Assembly: GCF_932526225.1 (NCBI RefSeq)
Contig: NC_064047.1
Location: forward strand, 4,897,501 to 4,961,500
From: Nematostella vectensis
Lineage: Eukaryota; Cnidaria; Anthozoa; Actiniaria; Edwardsiidae
DNA length: 64,000 nt
Direction: 5' to 3'
Shown here: positions 32,101 through 42,806 of the stretch, in pieces
Layout: each line of letters opens with the position of its first letter
Numbering within the stretch: the first letter of the stretch is position 1
Notes under the pieces: model-generated
What the model saw: the letters and a program-made list of their open reading frames with translations, nothing else
What the model was told of the DNA's origin: nothing
The model's database searches: none
Made by a program: the position numbers and the translations under genes

Positions 32101-35100
32101 AACTTTCAAAAAAGCTTACGACATTGCTTCGTCTATGGAAACGACCGCACAGCACATGGCCGATCTTCAATCTGCTCCTTCTACGTTAAGTTCAACGTCT
32201 GCATCTGTAAAAAAGGTCAGTTCTTCGCCCTTACCGCGTTCTAAAAGCGAAAATAAAGAGTGTTATCGTTGTGGAAAAAATCACCACCCGTCAAAATGTC
32301 GTTTCAAGGAGGCCACGTGCCATTATTGTAAAAAGAAAGGACATATTGTTGCCAAATGTCTCAAAAAAGCAAAAAAGTCGTCCGAGACAACCAAGCCAAA
32401 TTCAAACCACCATCCAAAACAAGGGAAACCAGCAATTCATGTCCTGGATACTGATAAAGAAATAGAAGATGAAGATATATATCCATTGTTTGCTGTCAGT
32501 CAAGGCAACCGCCAAAATCCGTATTTAGTAGATGTTGAATTAAATGGTCTTAAAGTTCAAATGGAACTGGACACTGGTGCATCACTTTCAGTAATCGGAG
32601 AGGACATTTTTGATCAATTGAAGAACATTGAGGGTTCATCTCTCAATCTGCAAGATACCAAGCTAACCTTGAAAACATACACCGGGGAGACAATTCCAGT
32701 TTTAGGAAAGCTTGTAGTGGAAGTCAAGTACAAGGACTTCTTTGAACACTTGCCAGTTATAGTTGTACAAGGCAAGGTGCCCAGTCTCTTTGGACGAGAT
32801 TGGTTACAACATGTTAAGTTGTCATGGCCAGAGATTTTCCTAGTTCAAGTTGTATCCCCTGATGTGTCTGACCTGCTAAAGAAACATGAAAATTTATTCA
32901 AGGAAGGATTAGGGACAATTCAAGGAGTGAAAGCAAAGATATACGTTGATCCTCAAGCCAAACCCAAGTACTTCAAACCTCGCACGTTAGAATATGCACG
33001 ACGTCAGAAGGTAGAGAGAGAATTGGACCGTTTGTTAGAAGAAGGAACAATTCGTCCAGTTCAATTTTCGGAATGGGCAACACCCATTGTGCCCATTGTC
33101 AAATCGGATGAGTCTATACGCATTTGTGGAGACTTCAAAGTTACTTTGAACCAAGTTAGCAAACTTGACAATTACCCAATTCCTAAAACAGAGGATCTGC
33201 TAGCTCAACTTGGAGGTGGAGTGCAGTTTACAAAACTAGATCTGAGTCAAGCTTATCAACAACTTGAGTTAGATGAAGAATCAAAGAAGTACACCACTAT
33301 CACCACTCATAAAGGCCTATTTGAGTACAATAGACTGTGCTACGGCATTGCCTCAGCCCCTGGGATTTTCCAACGCACAATGGAAAATTTACTGCAGGGT
33401 ATTCCGAATGTTGTAGTACGAATAGATGATATTCTCATTGCCGGGAAGACATCAGCAGATCATCTCAAAAGTCTAACAGAAGTCCTGTCACGTCTGGACA
33501 AAGCTGGCGTCCGTCTTAAACGTTCGAAGTGCATTTTTCAAGCACCTGAAGTCACTTACCTGGGACACCGCATAGACAAAGATGGTATCCACCCCCTTGA
33601 CGAGAAAATCAAAGCAATTCAAGAGTCACCGAGACCTTCTAATCTGAAAGAACTGCAAGCCTTTTTAGGCATGCTTAACTATTACGCTTGTTACATACCT
33701 AACATCACTACAATACTATCTCCTTTACATCAGCTGTTAGTCAAAGACACACCTTGGAACTGGAGTGAAGCACATGAAAAATCTTGGAACCAAGCCAAGT
33801 CCACACTTCACTCTTCACAACTTCTAGTGCATTACAGCTTAGAAAGAGAGTTAACCCTTGCTTGTGACGCATCACCATATGGTCTTGGTTGTGTTATTTC
33901 ACATGTGATGGATGATGGGACTGAACGTCCTATTTCATATGCCTCACGTACTCTGTCCCCAGCCGAAAAGAACTATTCACAGCTCGACAAAGAGGCAGCA
34001 GCCATCATGTTCGGGGTGAGGAAGTTCCACTCATACTTATATGGACGGAGTTTTACCATCTACACTGATCACAAACCCCTGCTGGGTCTGCTACAGTCAA
34101 CTAAACAAATACCGACCTCAGCCTCACCACGCATATTGAGGTGGGCGGTATTCCTGTCAGGCTACTCATACACTTTAGTATATCGAGAAGGCCAGAAAAA
34201 TGGTAATGCCGATGGCCTGAGCCGGCTGCCATTGCCAAATGAAACCAGAAATGTTCCAGTGCCTGGCGACATTATGTTTGTAATGAATCATCTTGAAGTC
34301 AACACACCCGTTAAAGTCAAGGACATTGAGCGTTGGACCTCAAAAGATCCTATTCTTAGTGCAGTACGACACCAAGTAATGTCCGGTTGGCCCAATTCAA
34401 ATGATCGCATTGAGTTCAAGCCCTACTCTTATAGAAAGCACCAACTTAGCTGTCAGGATGGCTGTCTACTCTGGGGCTCTCGCGTAGTCATTCCTCCTCA
34501 AGGAAGAGTCAAGCTTCTCCAGGAACTACATGATGGACATCCTGGAATGGTTCGCATGAAAATGTTAGCCCGAAGCTATTTCTGGTGGCCTGGCCTGGAC
34601 GCGGATATTGAGCAAAAGGTGAAAGATTGCACAAGCTGCCAAAGTAATGCTAAGGCACCTTCTACTGCACCCCTACATCCGTGGGAGTGGCCGTCTAGAC
34701 CTTGGTCTCGCATACATATTGACTATGCAGGACCTTTCGAAGGACACATGTTCCTGGTGATCGGTGATGCCTATAGTAAGTGGATCGAGGTATTCAAGAC
34801 AAACTCCAGTACTGCTGCAGTAACCATCCAGAAGTTAAGAGAATGTTTCTCAGTACATGGACTGCCTGATATCATTGTATCTGATAATGCAACTGCCTTC
34901 ATAGGTGAAGAATTTGCCCTTTTTATGTCTGAGAATGGCATAAAACACATCACTTCAGCACCTAAACACCCAGCATCCAATGGATTTGCTGAAAGATATG
35001 TTCGCACTTTCAAGGAAACAATGAAGAAGATGGGAGGGGAAAAGGAAAACTTAGACACGAAGTTAAGCAGATTTCTACTAAGCTATCGTACCACACCTCA

Positions 35101-38100
35101 TGCAACCACTGGTAAAACACCTAGTGAGCTATTAATGAACCGGAAGCTGAAGACGCGCTTGGACCTGGTAAACCCCCTTAGTCAGGACACAATTCGCACT
35201 CGTGTAGAAGATAAACAGCTCGCACAGAAGAAACAACACGACAATCTAGTGCCACTCAGAGAATTTCAAGTGAATGACCCAGTATTTGTCAAGAATTTTT
35301 CATATGGTCCAAAGTGGTTATGTGGAACAATTATTCAACAGTCAGGACCGGTTTCGTATGTCGTTCAACTCAGTTCAGGTGGAGTGTTTCGACGACATGT
35401 GGACCATCTTCGCCAGAGGACAAGCACACCCACAGTCGCCAATGATCTTCAGAGTTCAACAGAATTGGCCCAAGTTCCAATGCAAACAACTGTACCCAAG
35501 CAGATTCCAGAGGAATTTAAGGAACCTGAGATCACAGTTCCAGAACCTTCATTGGAACCGAAGAAGACAGAGCTTCCAGCTTCTGAACCTGCAAGTACTC
35601 TGCGAAGAAGTACTCGACTCAAAACCACACCTACCCACCTCAAAGACTATGTATGTTAATTTTAAGCAGCATATCACACACTGTGTTCATTTTTCCGGAC
35701 CTGATGGATTGACAACTTGTCAAGAACTTGTCATGGACATTGTTGTTGTTTTTTACTTATTGACATGTTGTGTGTATAAATTTGATAGTTTTACTGGCCT
35801 CAGCAAGCAAGTATCTTTTAGTTGTAAACTTGGGTGGGGCAGTATGTAATGTTTGGGATTCCTGTTTGTATGACCGCAAGGTTTTCTGGGTAGCAGAAAT
35901 AAACAACGTGAGTCCGCCATTACTGTTTATTCGTTTTGATCCTAAGGTTTTTCTCAAATACATTACAAGATGTCTGACTACTTTACTGCAGAACTAGAGG
36001 TAAGATGTCTGACTACTTTACTGCAGAACTAGAGGTAAGATATCTGACTACTTTACTGCAGAACTAGAGGTAAGATGTCTGACTACTTTACTACAGAACT
36101 AGAGGTAAGATGCCTCACTACTTTACTACAGAACTAGAGGTAAGATGTCTCACTACTTTACTACAGGACTAGAGGTAAGATGTCTCACTACTTTACTGCA
36201 GAACTAGAGGTAAGATGTCTCACTACTTTACTGCAGAACTAGAGGTAAGATGTCTGACTACTACAGAACTAGAGGTAAGATGTCTGACTACTTTACTGCA
36301 GAACTAGAGGTAAGATGTCTGACTACTTTACTACAGAGCTAGAGGTAAGATGTCTCACTACTTTACTACAGAACTAGAGGTAAGATGTCTGACTACTTTA
36401 CTACAGGACTAGAGGTAAGATGTCTGACTACTTTACTGCAGAACTAGAGGTAAGATGTCTGACTACTTTACTACAGAGCTAGAGGTAAGATGTCTCACTA
36501 CTTTACTACAGAACTAGAGGTAAGATGTCTGACTACTTTACTACAGGACTAGAGGTAAGATGTCTGACTACTTTACTGCAGAACTAGAGGTAAGATGTCT
36601 CACTACTTTACTACAGAGCTAGAGGTAAGATGTCTCACTACTTTACTTCAGAACTAGAGGTAAGATGTCTGACTACTTTACTACAGGACTAGAGGTAAGA
36701 TGTCTGACTACTTTACTGCAGAACTAGAGGTAAGATGTCTCACTACCTTACTGCAGAACTAGATGTAAGATGCAACTTAGCTTCCCTGGTCACAAAGGGG
36801 TTCCTGTGGACTTGCCGTCGTGTGCATTTGGGTCCCTTAGACCGTCTGATTTGTCGAGCGGTTGTAAAGGTGCTGACACGCACGACGGGGACACCCGCGT
36901 AGTTAAACCCTCCTAAGTAGCGACAATTTTCTTCTCGACTTAATCAGTATTCTTCGCAATTAGGGTAATGGAATGATTTTATTAATTTTATTTATTTACA
37001 TGATTCGTGTCCGAAGACAGGATAACACCATACAGGGCGAAGCCACAATACCCCCTCCCCCCCCCCCCCCCCCCTGTGCACACAGCACCAACATTGCTGT
37101 CATCAAGACGATGGCTCAGCAGGAGCTGTTTTGAACACCAAGGAGGTGCTGCGAAGTAGTTTCGCCAAAATGTTTACTGTTTTGTGGTCAACTGAGCGTA
37201 GTCGTACCAGGAATACGGGATGATGGTGGCCCCGTTGGCACGGAATTCCGAGGGGCAGAAGTGTAACGGCCGGGTTTAGAGCTCCGGTTCGATCGAATGG
37301 CTTGAACTTTTGGGGAAGGAAGGAACAAAAACGAAACCACGATGTCGGGACAGAACCAAATTTATTCCAGAACATGTAGAAATCACACACGCGTAGAAAC
37401 TTTACAAAGAAGGGCATGACATCTATATCAGGAAATTTAACAAAGGCTACCCAAAATAAGAGAGATAAAAACACGCACACTCTTTACAACATACACACGC
37501 TCAAGATAAAGTCAAGTCCGTTTCACACTGTCACAGAACGATAACCTTTCTTCGAGTAATTAAATGGGCGGTACGATAACCCTTTTTAAGGAATTCCTTT
37601 TCCTTTTTGCAGTACAAGTCGTGTCTGGACCACATGAAGGCGGGCGCCACGGACTCGGGCATCTACACCATCACCTTTAGTAATGGGGCGCGAGGCAAAG
37701 TCATGTGCGACTTGACCTCTGAGCCTAACGCTGCTTGGACCCTAGTTCTCTCCTTTGCCTTCAAGAACAGACATCTTGAAGAGTTTTATAAGAAACCCTG
37801 GCAATTTGACGCCCCGAGACACAGCGACGAACCGAACTGGGACGACTACAGAATTGAACTCGCTAAGATGCAGCACCTCGTTAAACAGTCCACTCACTGG
37901 CGTGCTACCACAGGGCTACCAGTCTACGGAGTCGATTACCGAGACTACATTAGAGGCTTGTTGTCGAGCCTATACGTGTTTGCGGATGTGGAAGGCTGCC
38001 GTGACGTTGAATACGTGAATGTGCGTGGTTACAGCGCCACCAACTCGTCCGTTTACGTTTGGCAAGACTCCCCGGACATTCCACTTCACATTGACACCGA

Positions 38101-38257
38101 CTATAGCTATGCTCACTGCAGATTCAAACACCCTAATTACGTGACTTATGAAAATATCTTTGGCTTGTACAGCGACAGAGAGCGGAATCCGAAATTTCGC
38201 GGAAGTGAAGATGATGGCAGCACTACCCAGTGGTGGTTTGGCGGATACTTGAACTAG
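29178..38257 (+). CDS. Secreted PAN/apple plus fibrinogen-like protein, copy 1 (intact), 324 aa
   Basis: Coding exons are 29178-29298, 30402-30610 and 37613-38257, with phases 1 and 0, 975 bases in total. Residues 1-19 are a signal peptide (MARIFAAILLAALASVSEG). Exon 2 encodes a PAN/apple-type module: WCAQHCLENMDCASYN and CELNN, with cysteines at 60, 64, 70 and 81. Exon 3 starts with the fibrinogen-like signature C114-x11-GIYTI, KVMCD (139-143) and WTLV, and ends GSTTQWWFGGYLN. Its middle does not follow the canonical fibrinogen C-terminal domain, so that label is approximate. The product is probably extracellular and may bind carbohydrate or protein; the partner is unknown. Both introns carry minisatellites, and an intact retrotransposon lies in intron 2. 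A disrupted second copy lies at 48760-54444. Confidence 0.85.
29380..30378 (+). repeat. 24-bp minisatellite in intron 1 of copy 1
   Basis: About 41 units containing TTGCACCATACCCCGGATTC, with variation at CAT/CGT and TCGG/TCAG/TTGG. The unit length is a multiple of three and stop-poor, so open frames of up to 436 codons appear on both strands. The array sits between a normal donor at 29299 and a normal acceptor (TTTCCAG) at 30401. Confidence 0.95.
30587..31488 (+). repeat. 35-bp minisatellite made from the exon 2 / intron 2 junction, left part
   Basis: The first unit is the genuine exon end (CTACTTTCCTGCAGAGTTAG then AG|gtaagatgtct). About 25 further copies of the 35-bp unit follow, each with TACTTTACTGCAG, an 8-base segment such as GACTAGAG, then GTAAGATGTCT. 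Some units have GGAAG in place of GTAAG, or ACTACAG for ACTGCAG. Reading past the first donor meets TAG in the first unit. Confidence 0.93.
31489..31611 (+). repeat. 5' LTR of the Gypsy element
   Basis: It runs from TGTAATGTTTGGG to AAATACATTACA and contains AATAAA at 31542-31547. By eye it is identical over all 123 bases to the 3' LTR. Confidence 0.96.
31637..35659 (+). CDS. Gag-Pol polyprotein of a Ty3/Gypsy retrotransposon, 1340 aa
   Basis: One frame encodes Gag and Pol without a frameshift. The ATG at 31637 (MATYGKIDEFDRDSDSWEQY) is preferred because an upstream in-frame ATG at 31580 lies inside the LTR. Order of domains: gag matrix/capsid region; two zinc knuckles (C209-C212-H216/217-C221 and C228-C231-H236-C241); aspartic protease (D312-T-G-A); reverse transcriptase, with LDLSQAYQQL and catalytic box RIDD at 595-598 in place of the usual YxDD; RNase H (CDASPYGLG, TDHKPL); integrase with HHCC finger and D1029, D1083, E1119 (D-x53-D-x35-E); and a basic tail with the GPY/F-like region PKWLCGTIIQQSGPVSYVV. 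The zinc finger and single frame fit the mag-like or K02A2.6-like group, by inference. No internal stop is present. Confidence 0.96.
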   Translation: MATYGKIDEFDRDSDSWEQYIERLNFYFEANGVTTSDDDLKIRRAILLSSVGKKTYKLMSDLLAPAKPGEKSYADLCTLVKSHFNPKPSESVQRHKFNNRFRLSGENVSDFVAALRNMAEYCNFGGSLENMLRDRVVSGINNERIQRRLLSEENLTFKKAYDIASSMETTAQHMADLQSAPSTLSSTSASVKKVSSSPLPRSKSENKECYRCGKNHHPSKCRFKEATCHYCKKKGHIVAKCLKKAKKSSETTKPNSNHHPKQGKPAIHVLDTDKEIEDEDIYPLFAVSQGNRQNPYLVDVELNGLKVQMELDTGASLSVIGEDIFDQLKNIEGSSLNLQDTKLTLKTYTGETIPVLGKLVVEVKYKDFFEHLPVIVVQGKVPSLFGRDWLQHVKLSWPEIFLVQVVSPDVSDLLKKHENLFKEGLGTIQGVKAKIYVDPQAKPKYFKPRTLEYARRQKVERELDRLLEEGTIRPVQFSEWATPIVPIVKSDESIRICGDFKVTLNQVSKLDNYPIPKTEDLLAQLGGGVQFTKLDLSQAYQQLELDEESKKYTTITTHKGLFEYNRLCYGIASAPGIFQRTMENLLQGIPNVVVRIDDILIAGKTSADHLKSLTEVLSRLDKAGVRLKRSKCIFQAPEVTYLGHRIDKDGIHPLDEKIKAIQESPRPSNLKELQAFLGMLNYYACYIPNITTILSPLHQLLVKDTPWNWSEAHEKSWNQAKSTLHSSQLLVHYSLERELTLACDASPYGLGCVISHVMDDGTERPISYASRTLSPAEKNYSQLDKEAAAIMFGVRKFHSYLYGRSFTIYTDHKPLLGLLQSTKQIPTSASPRILRWAVFLSGYSYTLVYREGQKNGNADGLSRLPLPNETRNVPVPGDIMFVMNHLEVNTPVKVKDIERWTSKDPILSAVRHQVMSGWPNSNDRIEFKPYSYRKHQLSCQDGCLLWGSRVVIPPQGRVKLLQELHDGHPGMVRMKMLARSYFWWPGLDADIEQKVKDCTSCQSNAKAPSTAPLHPWEWPSRPWSRIHIDYAGPFEGHMFLVIGDAYSKWIEVFKTNSSTAAVTIQKLRECFSVHGLPDIIVSDNATAFIGEEFALFMSENGIKHITSAPKHPASNGFAERYVRTFKETMKKMGGEKENLDTKLSRFLLSYRTTPHATTGKTPSELLMNRKLKTRLDLVNPLSQDTIRTRVEDKQLAQKKQHDNLVPLREFQVNDPVFVKNFSYGPKWLCGTIIQQSGPVSYVVQLSSGGVFRRHVDHLRQRTSTPTVANDLQSSTELAQVPMQTTVPKQIPEEFKEPEITVPEPSLEPKKTELPASEPASTLRRSTRLKTTPTHLKDYVC
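35845..35967 (+). repeat. 3' LTR of the Gypsy element
   Basis: It has the same 123 bases as the 5' LTR, ends CATTACA and is followed directly by the AGATG target duplicate. Confidence 0.96.
35968..36775 (+). repeat. 35-bp splice-junction minisatellite, right part
   Basis: It continues the array split by the retrotransposon, with about 23 units of the ACTGCAG|AACTAGAG|GTAAGATGTCT type, ending in GTAAGATGCAACTTAGC. Units here are more homogeneous than on the left side. Confidence 0.93.
36776..37612 (+). other. Rest of intron 2, copy 1
   Basis: It includes a long C tract (about 37052-37073) and sequence shared almost base for base with 52966-53796. A 125-codon minus-strand frame (37103-37480) is preserved in the duplicate, with few changes, but has no recognisable domain. 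The acceptor TTTTTGCAG precedes exon 3. Confidence 0.55.
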
Positions 38258-39002
38258 CCCGCTAAATAGCAAAGCAGTTACATCAACTAGGCACCAAATT
38301 AACTAGCAAACCAAACAACTAAAGCCAACACCCAACTAAAATCATCTCACAAGTACCAACGTGGACAAATGGAAGGCGTTACTGTGGCTCTTCCCGTGCA
38401 CGTTATTGATCCGAGAGGAGGCGAGGGACTTGGGACGAGACACAGGAATCCCGATCCCAATGCCTTGGATTGAAGAGATTAAAACTAGATAAGCAGCCAT
38501 GCACAGACATGGCACACCAAACGCGTCTGGGTGAATGGCCGAAAACCACAGTAGTTTTTTGTTGCTCTTTTGAATTTACGTAGCACTAGCAGTAACAGGA
38601 CTTAGAGATTACGGGCGAAAACAAGAATAGCTCCATATTTCACATCATTTAATAACTGTAGTCATAGTAATATAAACATTTTGTCATTGATTATTCTGCT
38701 CATATATCAAATAAGTGCCGATATTTATAGCCAGGTGCGGTTGGATAGTTTACTCTAGAATACAGTTCACATATTTTAAAATCTCTAGTTGTTGAATAAT
38801 GGCATTCTTACCTCAACTGCCCGCATTTGGCACGATCGGGGCGTGCATGTTACCCTTGTACTTGAAATACAGCCACGCGTCGCGATCACATGATCGCATG
38901 CAAGAAAGTAGCGGAACACTTGGCTAGGGGGGAGGGGGGGAGGGAGTGGCTGGACAGGGGGCGGAGGGGTTATCCGTAACACGAAAATAGATTAGGGCTG
39001 AC
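38258..39002 (+). other. 3' flank of copy 1
   Basis: It is highly similar to 54445-55130 up to the edge of the 33-bp satellite, so the duplication includes it. The position matching the AATAAA of copy 2 reads AATAAT here (38794-38799). No other gene is seen. Confidence 0.55.
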
Positions 39003-42000
39003 TAGGGCTCTTTAATAACAAACGTGTGGCTGACAAGGGGCTCTTTAATAACGAACGTGTGGCTGACAAGGGGCTCTTTAATAACGAACGTGTGGCTGAC
39101 AAGGGGCTCTTTAAAAACAAAACGTGTGGCTGACAAGGGGCTCTTTAATAACAAAGGTGTGGCTGACAAGGGGCTCTTTAATAACAAAACGTGTGGCTGA
39201 CCAGGGGCTCTTTAATAACAAAACGTGAGGCTGACAAGAGGCTCTTTAATAATAAAGGTGTGGCTGACAAGGGGCTCTTTAATAACAAAGGTGAGGCTGA
39301 CAAGGGGCTCTTTAATAACAAACGTGTGGCTGACAAGGGGCTCTTTAATAACAAAGGCGTGGCTGACAAGAGGCTCTTTAATAACAAACGTGTGGCTGAC
39401 AAGGGGCTCTTTAATAACAAACGTGTGGCTGACAAGGGGCTCTTTAATAACAAACGTGTGGCTGACAAGGGGCTCTGTAATAACAAACGTGTGGCTGACA
39501 AGGGGCTCTTAAATAACAAAGGTGTGGCTGACAAGGGGCTCTTTAATAACAAAGGTGTGGCTGACAAGGGGCTCTTTAATAACAAACGTGTGGCTGACAA
39601 GGGGCTCTTTGATAACAAACGTGTGGCTGACAAGTGGCTCTTCAATAACAAACGTGTGGCTGACAAGGGGCTCTGTAATAACAAACGTGTGGCTGACAAG
39701 GGGCTCTTTAATAACAAAAGTGTGGCTGAAAAGGGGCTCTTTAATAACAAACGTGTGGCTGACAAGGGGCTATTTAATAACAAAACCTGTGGCTGACAAG
39801 GGGCTCTTTAATAACAAAACGTGTGGCTTACAAGGGGCTATTTAATAACAAACGTGTGGCTGACAAGGGGCTCTTTAATAACAAACGTGTGGCTGACAAG
39901 GGGCTCTTTAATAACAAAGGTGTGGCTGACAAGGGGCTCTTTAATAACAAAACGTGTGGCTGACAAGGGGCTCTTTAATAACAAACCTGTGGCTGACAAG
40001 GGGCTCTTTAATAATAAACGTTCGGCTGACAACGGGCTCTTTAATAACAAAACGTGTGGCTGACAAGGGGCTCTTTAATAACAAAACGTGTGGCTAACAA
40101 GGTGCTTTTTAATAACAAAGGTGTGGCTGACAAGAGGCTCTTTAATAACAAACCTGTGGCTGACAAGGGGCTCTTTAATAACAAACGTGTGGCTGACAAG
40201 GGGCTCTTAAAAAATAAAGGCGTGGCTGACAAGGGGCTCTTTAATAACAAAGGTGTGGCTGACAACAGGCTCTTTAATAACAAACGTGTGGCTGACAAGG
40301 GGCTCTTTAATAACAAACGTTTGGCTGACAAGGGGCTCTTTAATAACAAAGGTGTGGCTGACAAGGGGTTCTTTAATAACAAACCTGTGGCTGACAAGGG
40401 GCTCTTTAATAACAAACGTGTGGCTGACAAGGGGCTCTTTAATAACAAACGTGTGGCTGACAAGGGGCTCTTTAATAACAAACGTGTGGCTGACAAGGGG
40501 CTCTTTAATAACAAACGTGTGGCTGACAAGGGGCTCTTTAATAACAAACGTGTGGCTGACAAGGGGCTCTTTAATAACAAAACGTGTGGCTGACAAGGGG
40601 CTTTTTAATAACAAAACGTGTGGCTGACAAGTTGCTCTTTAATAACAAACCTGTGGCTGACAAGGGGCTCTTTAATAACAAACGTGTGGCTGACAAGGGG
40701 CTCTTTAATAACAAACGTGTGGCTGACAAAGGGCTCTTTGATAACAAACGTGTGGCTGACAAGGGGCTCTTAAATAACAAAGGTGTGGCTGACAAGGGGC
40801 TCTTTAATAACAAAGGTGTGGCTGACAAGGGGCTCTTTAATAACAAACATGTGGCTGACAAGGGGCTCTTTAATAACAAACGTGTGGCTGACAAAGGGCT
40901 CTTAAATAACAAAGGTGTGGCTAACAAGGGGCTATTTAATAACAAAGGTGTGGCTGACAAGGGGCTCTTTAATAACAAACGTGTGGCTTACAAGGGGCTA
41001 TTTAATAACAAACGTGTGGCTGACAAGGGGCTCTTTAATAACAAACGTGTGGCTGACAAGGGGCTCTTTAATAACAAAGGTGTGGCTGACAAGGGGCTCT
41101 TTAATAACAAAACGTGTGGCTGACAAGGGGCTCTTTAATAACAAACCTGTGGCTGACAAGGGGCTCTTTAATAATAAACGTTCGGCTGACAAGGGGCTCT
41201 TTAATAACAAAACGTGTGGCTGACAAGGGGCTTTTTAATAACAAAACGTGTGGCTAACAAGGTGCTTTTTAATAACAAAGGTGTGGCTGACAAGGGGCTC
41301 TTTAATAACAAACCTGTGGCTGACAAGGGGCTCTTTAATAACAAACGTGTGGCTGACAAGGGGCTCTTAAAAAATAAAGGCGTGGCTGACAAGGGGCTCT
41401 TTAATAACAAAGGTGTGGCTGACAACAGGCTCTTTAATAACAAACGTGTGGCTGACAAGGGGCTCTTTAATAACAAACGTTTGGCTGACAAGGGGCTCTT
41501 TAATAACAAAGGTGTGGCTGACAAGGGGTTCTTTAATAACAAACCTGTGGCTGACAAGGGGCTCTTTAATAACAAACGTGTGGCTGACAAGGGGCTCTTT
41601 AATAACAAACGTGTGGCTGACAAGGGGCTCTTTAATAACAAACGTGTGGCTGACAAGGGGCTCTTTAATAACAAACGTGTGGCTGACAAGGGGCTCTTTA
41701 ATAACAAACGTGTGGCTGACAAGGGGCTCTTTAATAACAAAACGTGTGGCTGACAAGGGGCTTTTTAATAACAAAACGTGTGGCTGACAAGTTGTTCTTT
41801 AATAACAAACCTGTGGCTGACAAGGGGCTCTTTAATAATAAACGTGTTGCTGACAAGGGGTTCTTTAATAGCAAAACGTGCGGCTGACAAGGGGCTCTTT
41901 AATAACAAAACGTGTGGCTGACAAGGGGTTCTTTAATAACAAAACGTGTGGCTGACAAGGGGCTTTTTAATAACAAAGGTGTGGCTGACAAGGGGCTCTT

Positions 42001-42806
42001 TAATAACAAACGTGTGGCTGACAAGGGGCTCTTTAATAACAAACGTGTGGCTGACAAGTGGCTCTTAAAAAATAAAGGCGTGGCTGACAAGGGGTTCTTT
42101 AATAACAAACGAGTGGCTGACAAGGGGCTCTTTAATAACAAACATGTGGCTGACAAGGGGATCTTTAATAACAAACGTGTGGCTTACAAGGGGCTCTTTA
42201 ATAACAAACGGGTGGCTGACAAGGGGCTCTTTAATAACAAACGAGTGGCTGACAAAGGGTTCTTTAATAACAAACGTATGGCTGACAAAAGGCTCTTTAA
42301 TAACAAACGTGTGGCTGACAAAGGGCTCTTAAATAACAAAAGAGTGGCTGACAAAGGGCTCTTCAATAACAAAACGTGTGGCTGACAAGGGGCTCTTTAA
42401 TAACAAACGTGTGGCTGACAAGGGGCTCTTTAATAATAAACATGTGGCTAACAAGGGGCTCTTTAATAACAAAGGTGTGGCTGACAAGGGTCTCTGTAAT
42501 AACAAACGTGTGGCTGACAAGGGGTTCTTTAATAACAAACGTGTGGTTGACAAGGGGCTCTTTAATAACAAACGTGTGGCTGACAAGGGGCTATTTAATA
42601 ACAAACGTGTGGCTGACAAGGGGTTCTCTAATAACAAACGTGTGGTTGACAAGGGGCTCTTTAATAACAAAGGTGTGGCTGACAAGGGGCTCTTTAATAA
42701 CAAACGTGTGACTGACAAGGGGCTCTTTAATAACAAACGTGTGGCTGACAAGGGGCTCTTTAATAACAAAGGTATGGCTGACAAGTGGCTCTTTAATAAC
42801 AAAGGG
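39003..42806 (+). repeat. 33-bp satellite array 1
   Basis: About 115 units with GGCTGACAAGGGGCTCTTTA followed by ATAACAAACGTGT; 34-bp variants have an extra A (CAAAACGTGT). Higher-order copying is visible: 40041-40580 recurs at 41201-41740 with an offset of 1160 bp and few differences. The numerous long frames on both strands follow from the 33-bp period. There are no unique spacers. Confidence 0.97.

Larger units (their letters stand above)
31484..35972 (+). mobile_element. Full-length Ty3/Gypsy LTR retrotransposon
   Basis: The element spans 31489-35967 and is flanked by the 5-bp target duplication AGATG (31484-31488, 35968-35972), taken from the minisatellite unit. LTRs are 123 bp each. 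A primer-binding-like TGGCGACGAGG begins 5 bases after the 5' LTR, and a purine-rich tract (GGGTGGGGCAG) precedes the 3' LTR. One intact gag-pol frame fills the interior. No env-like frame is present. Confidence 0.97.

Noticed and set aside
37103-37480. 125-codon minus-strand frame conserved in both gene copies (also 53289-53666)
   Set aside because: The whole intron is nearly identical between copies, so conservation is expected without coding; no recognisable domain or start context.
39003-42806. CRISPR-like regular repeats
   Set aside because: Units are directly abutting with no unique spacers, and the context is eukaryotic. It is a satellite.
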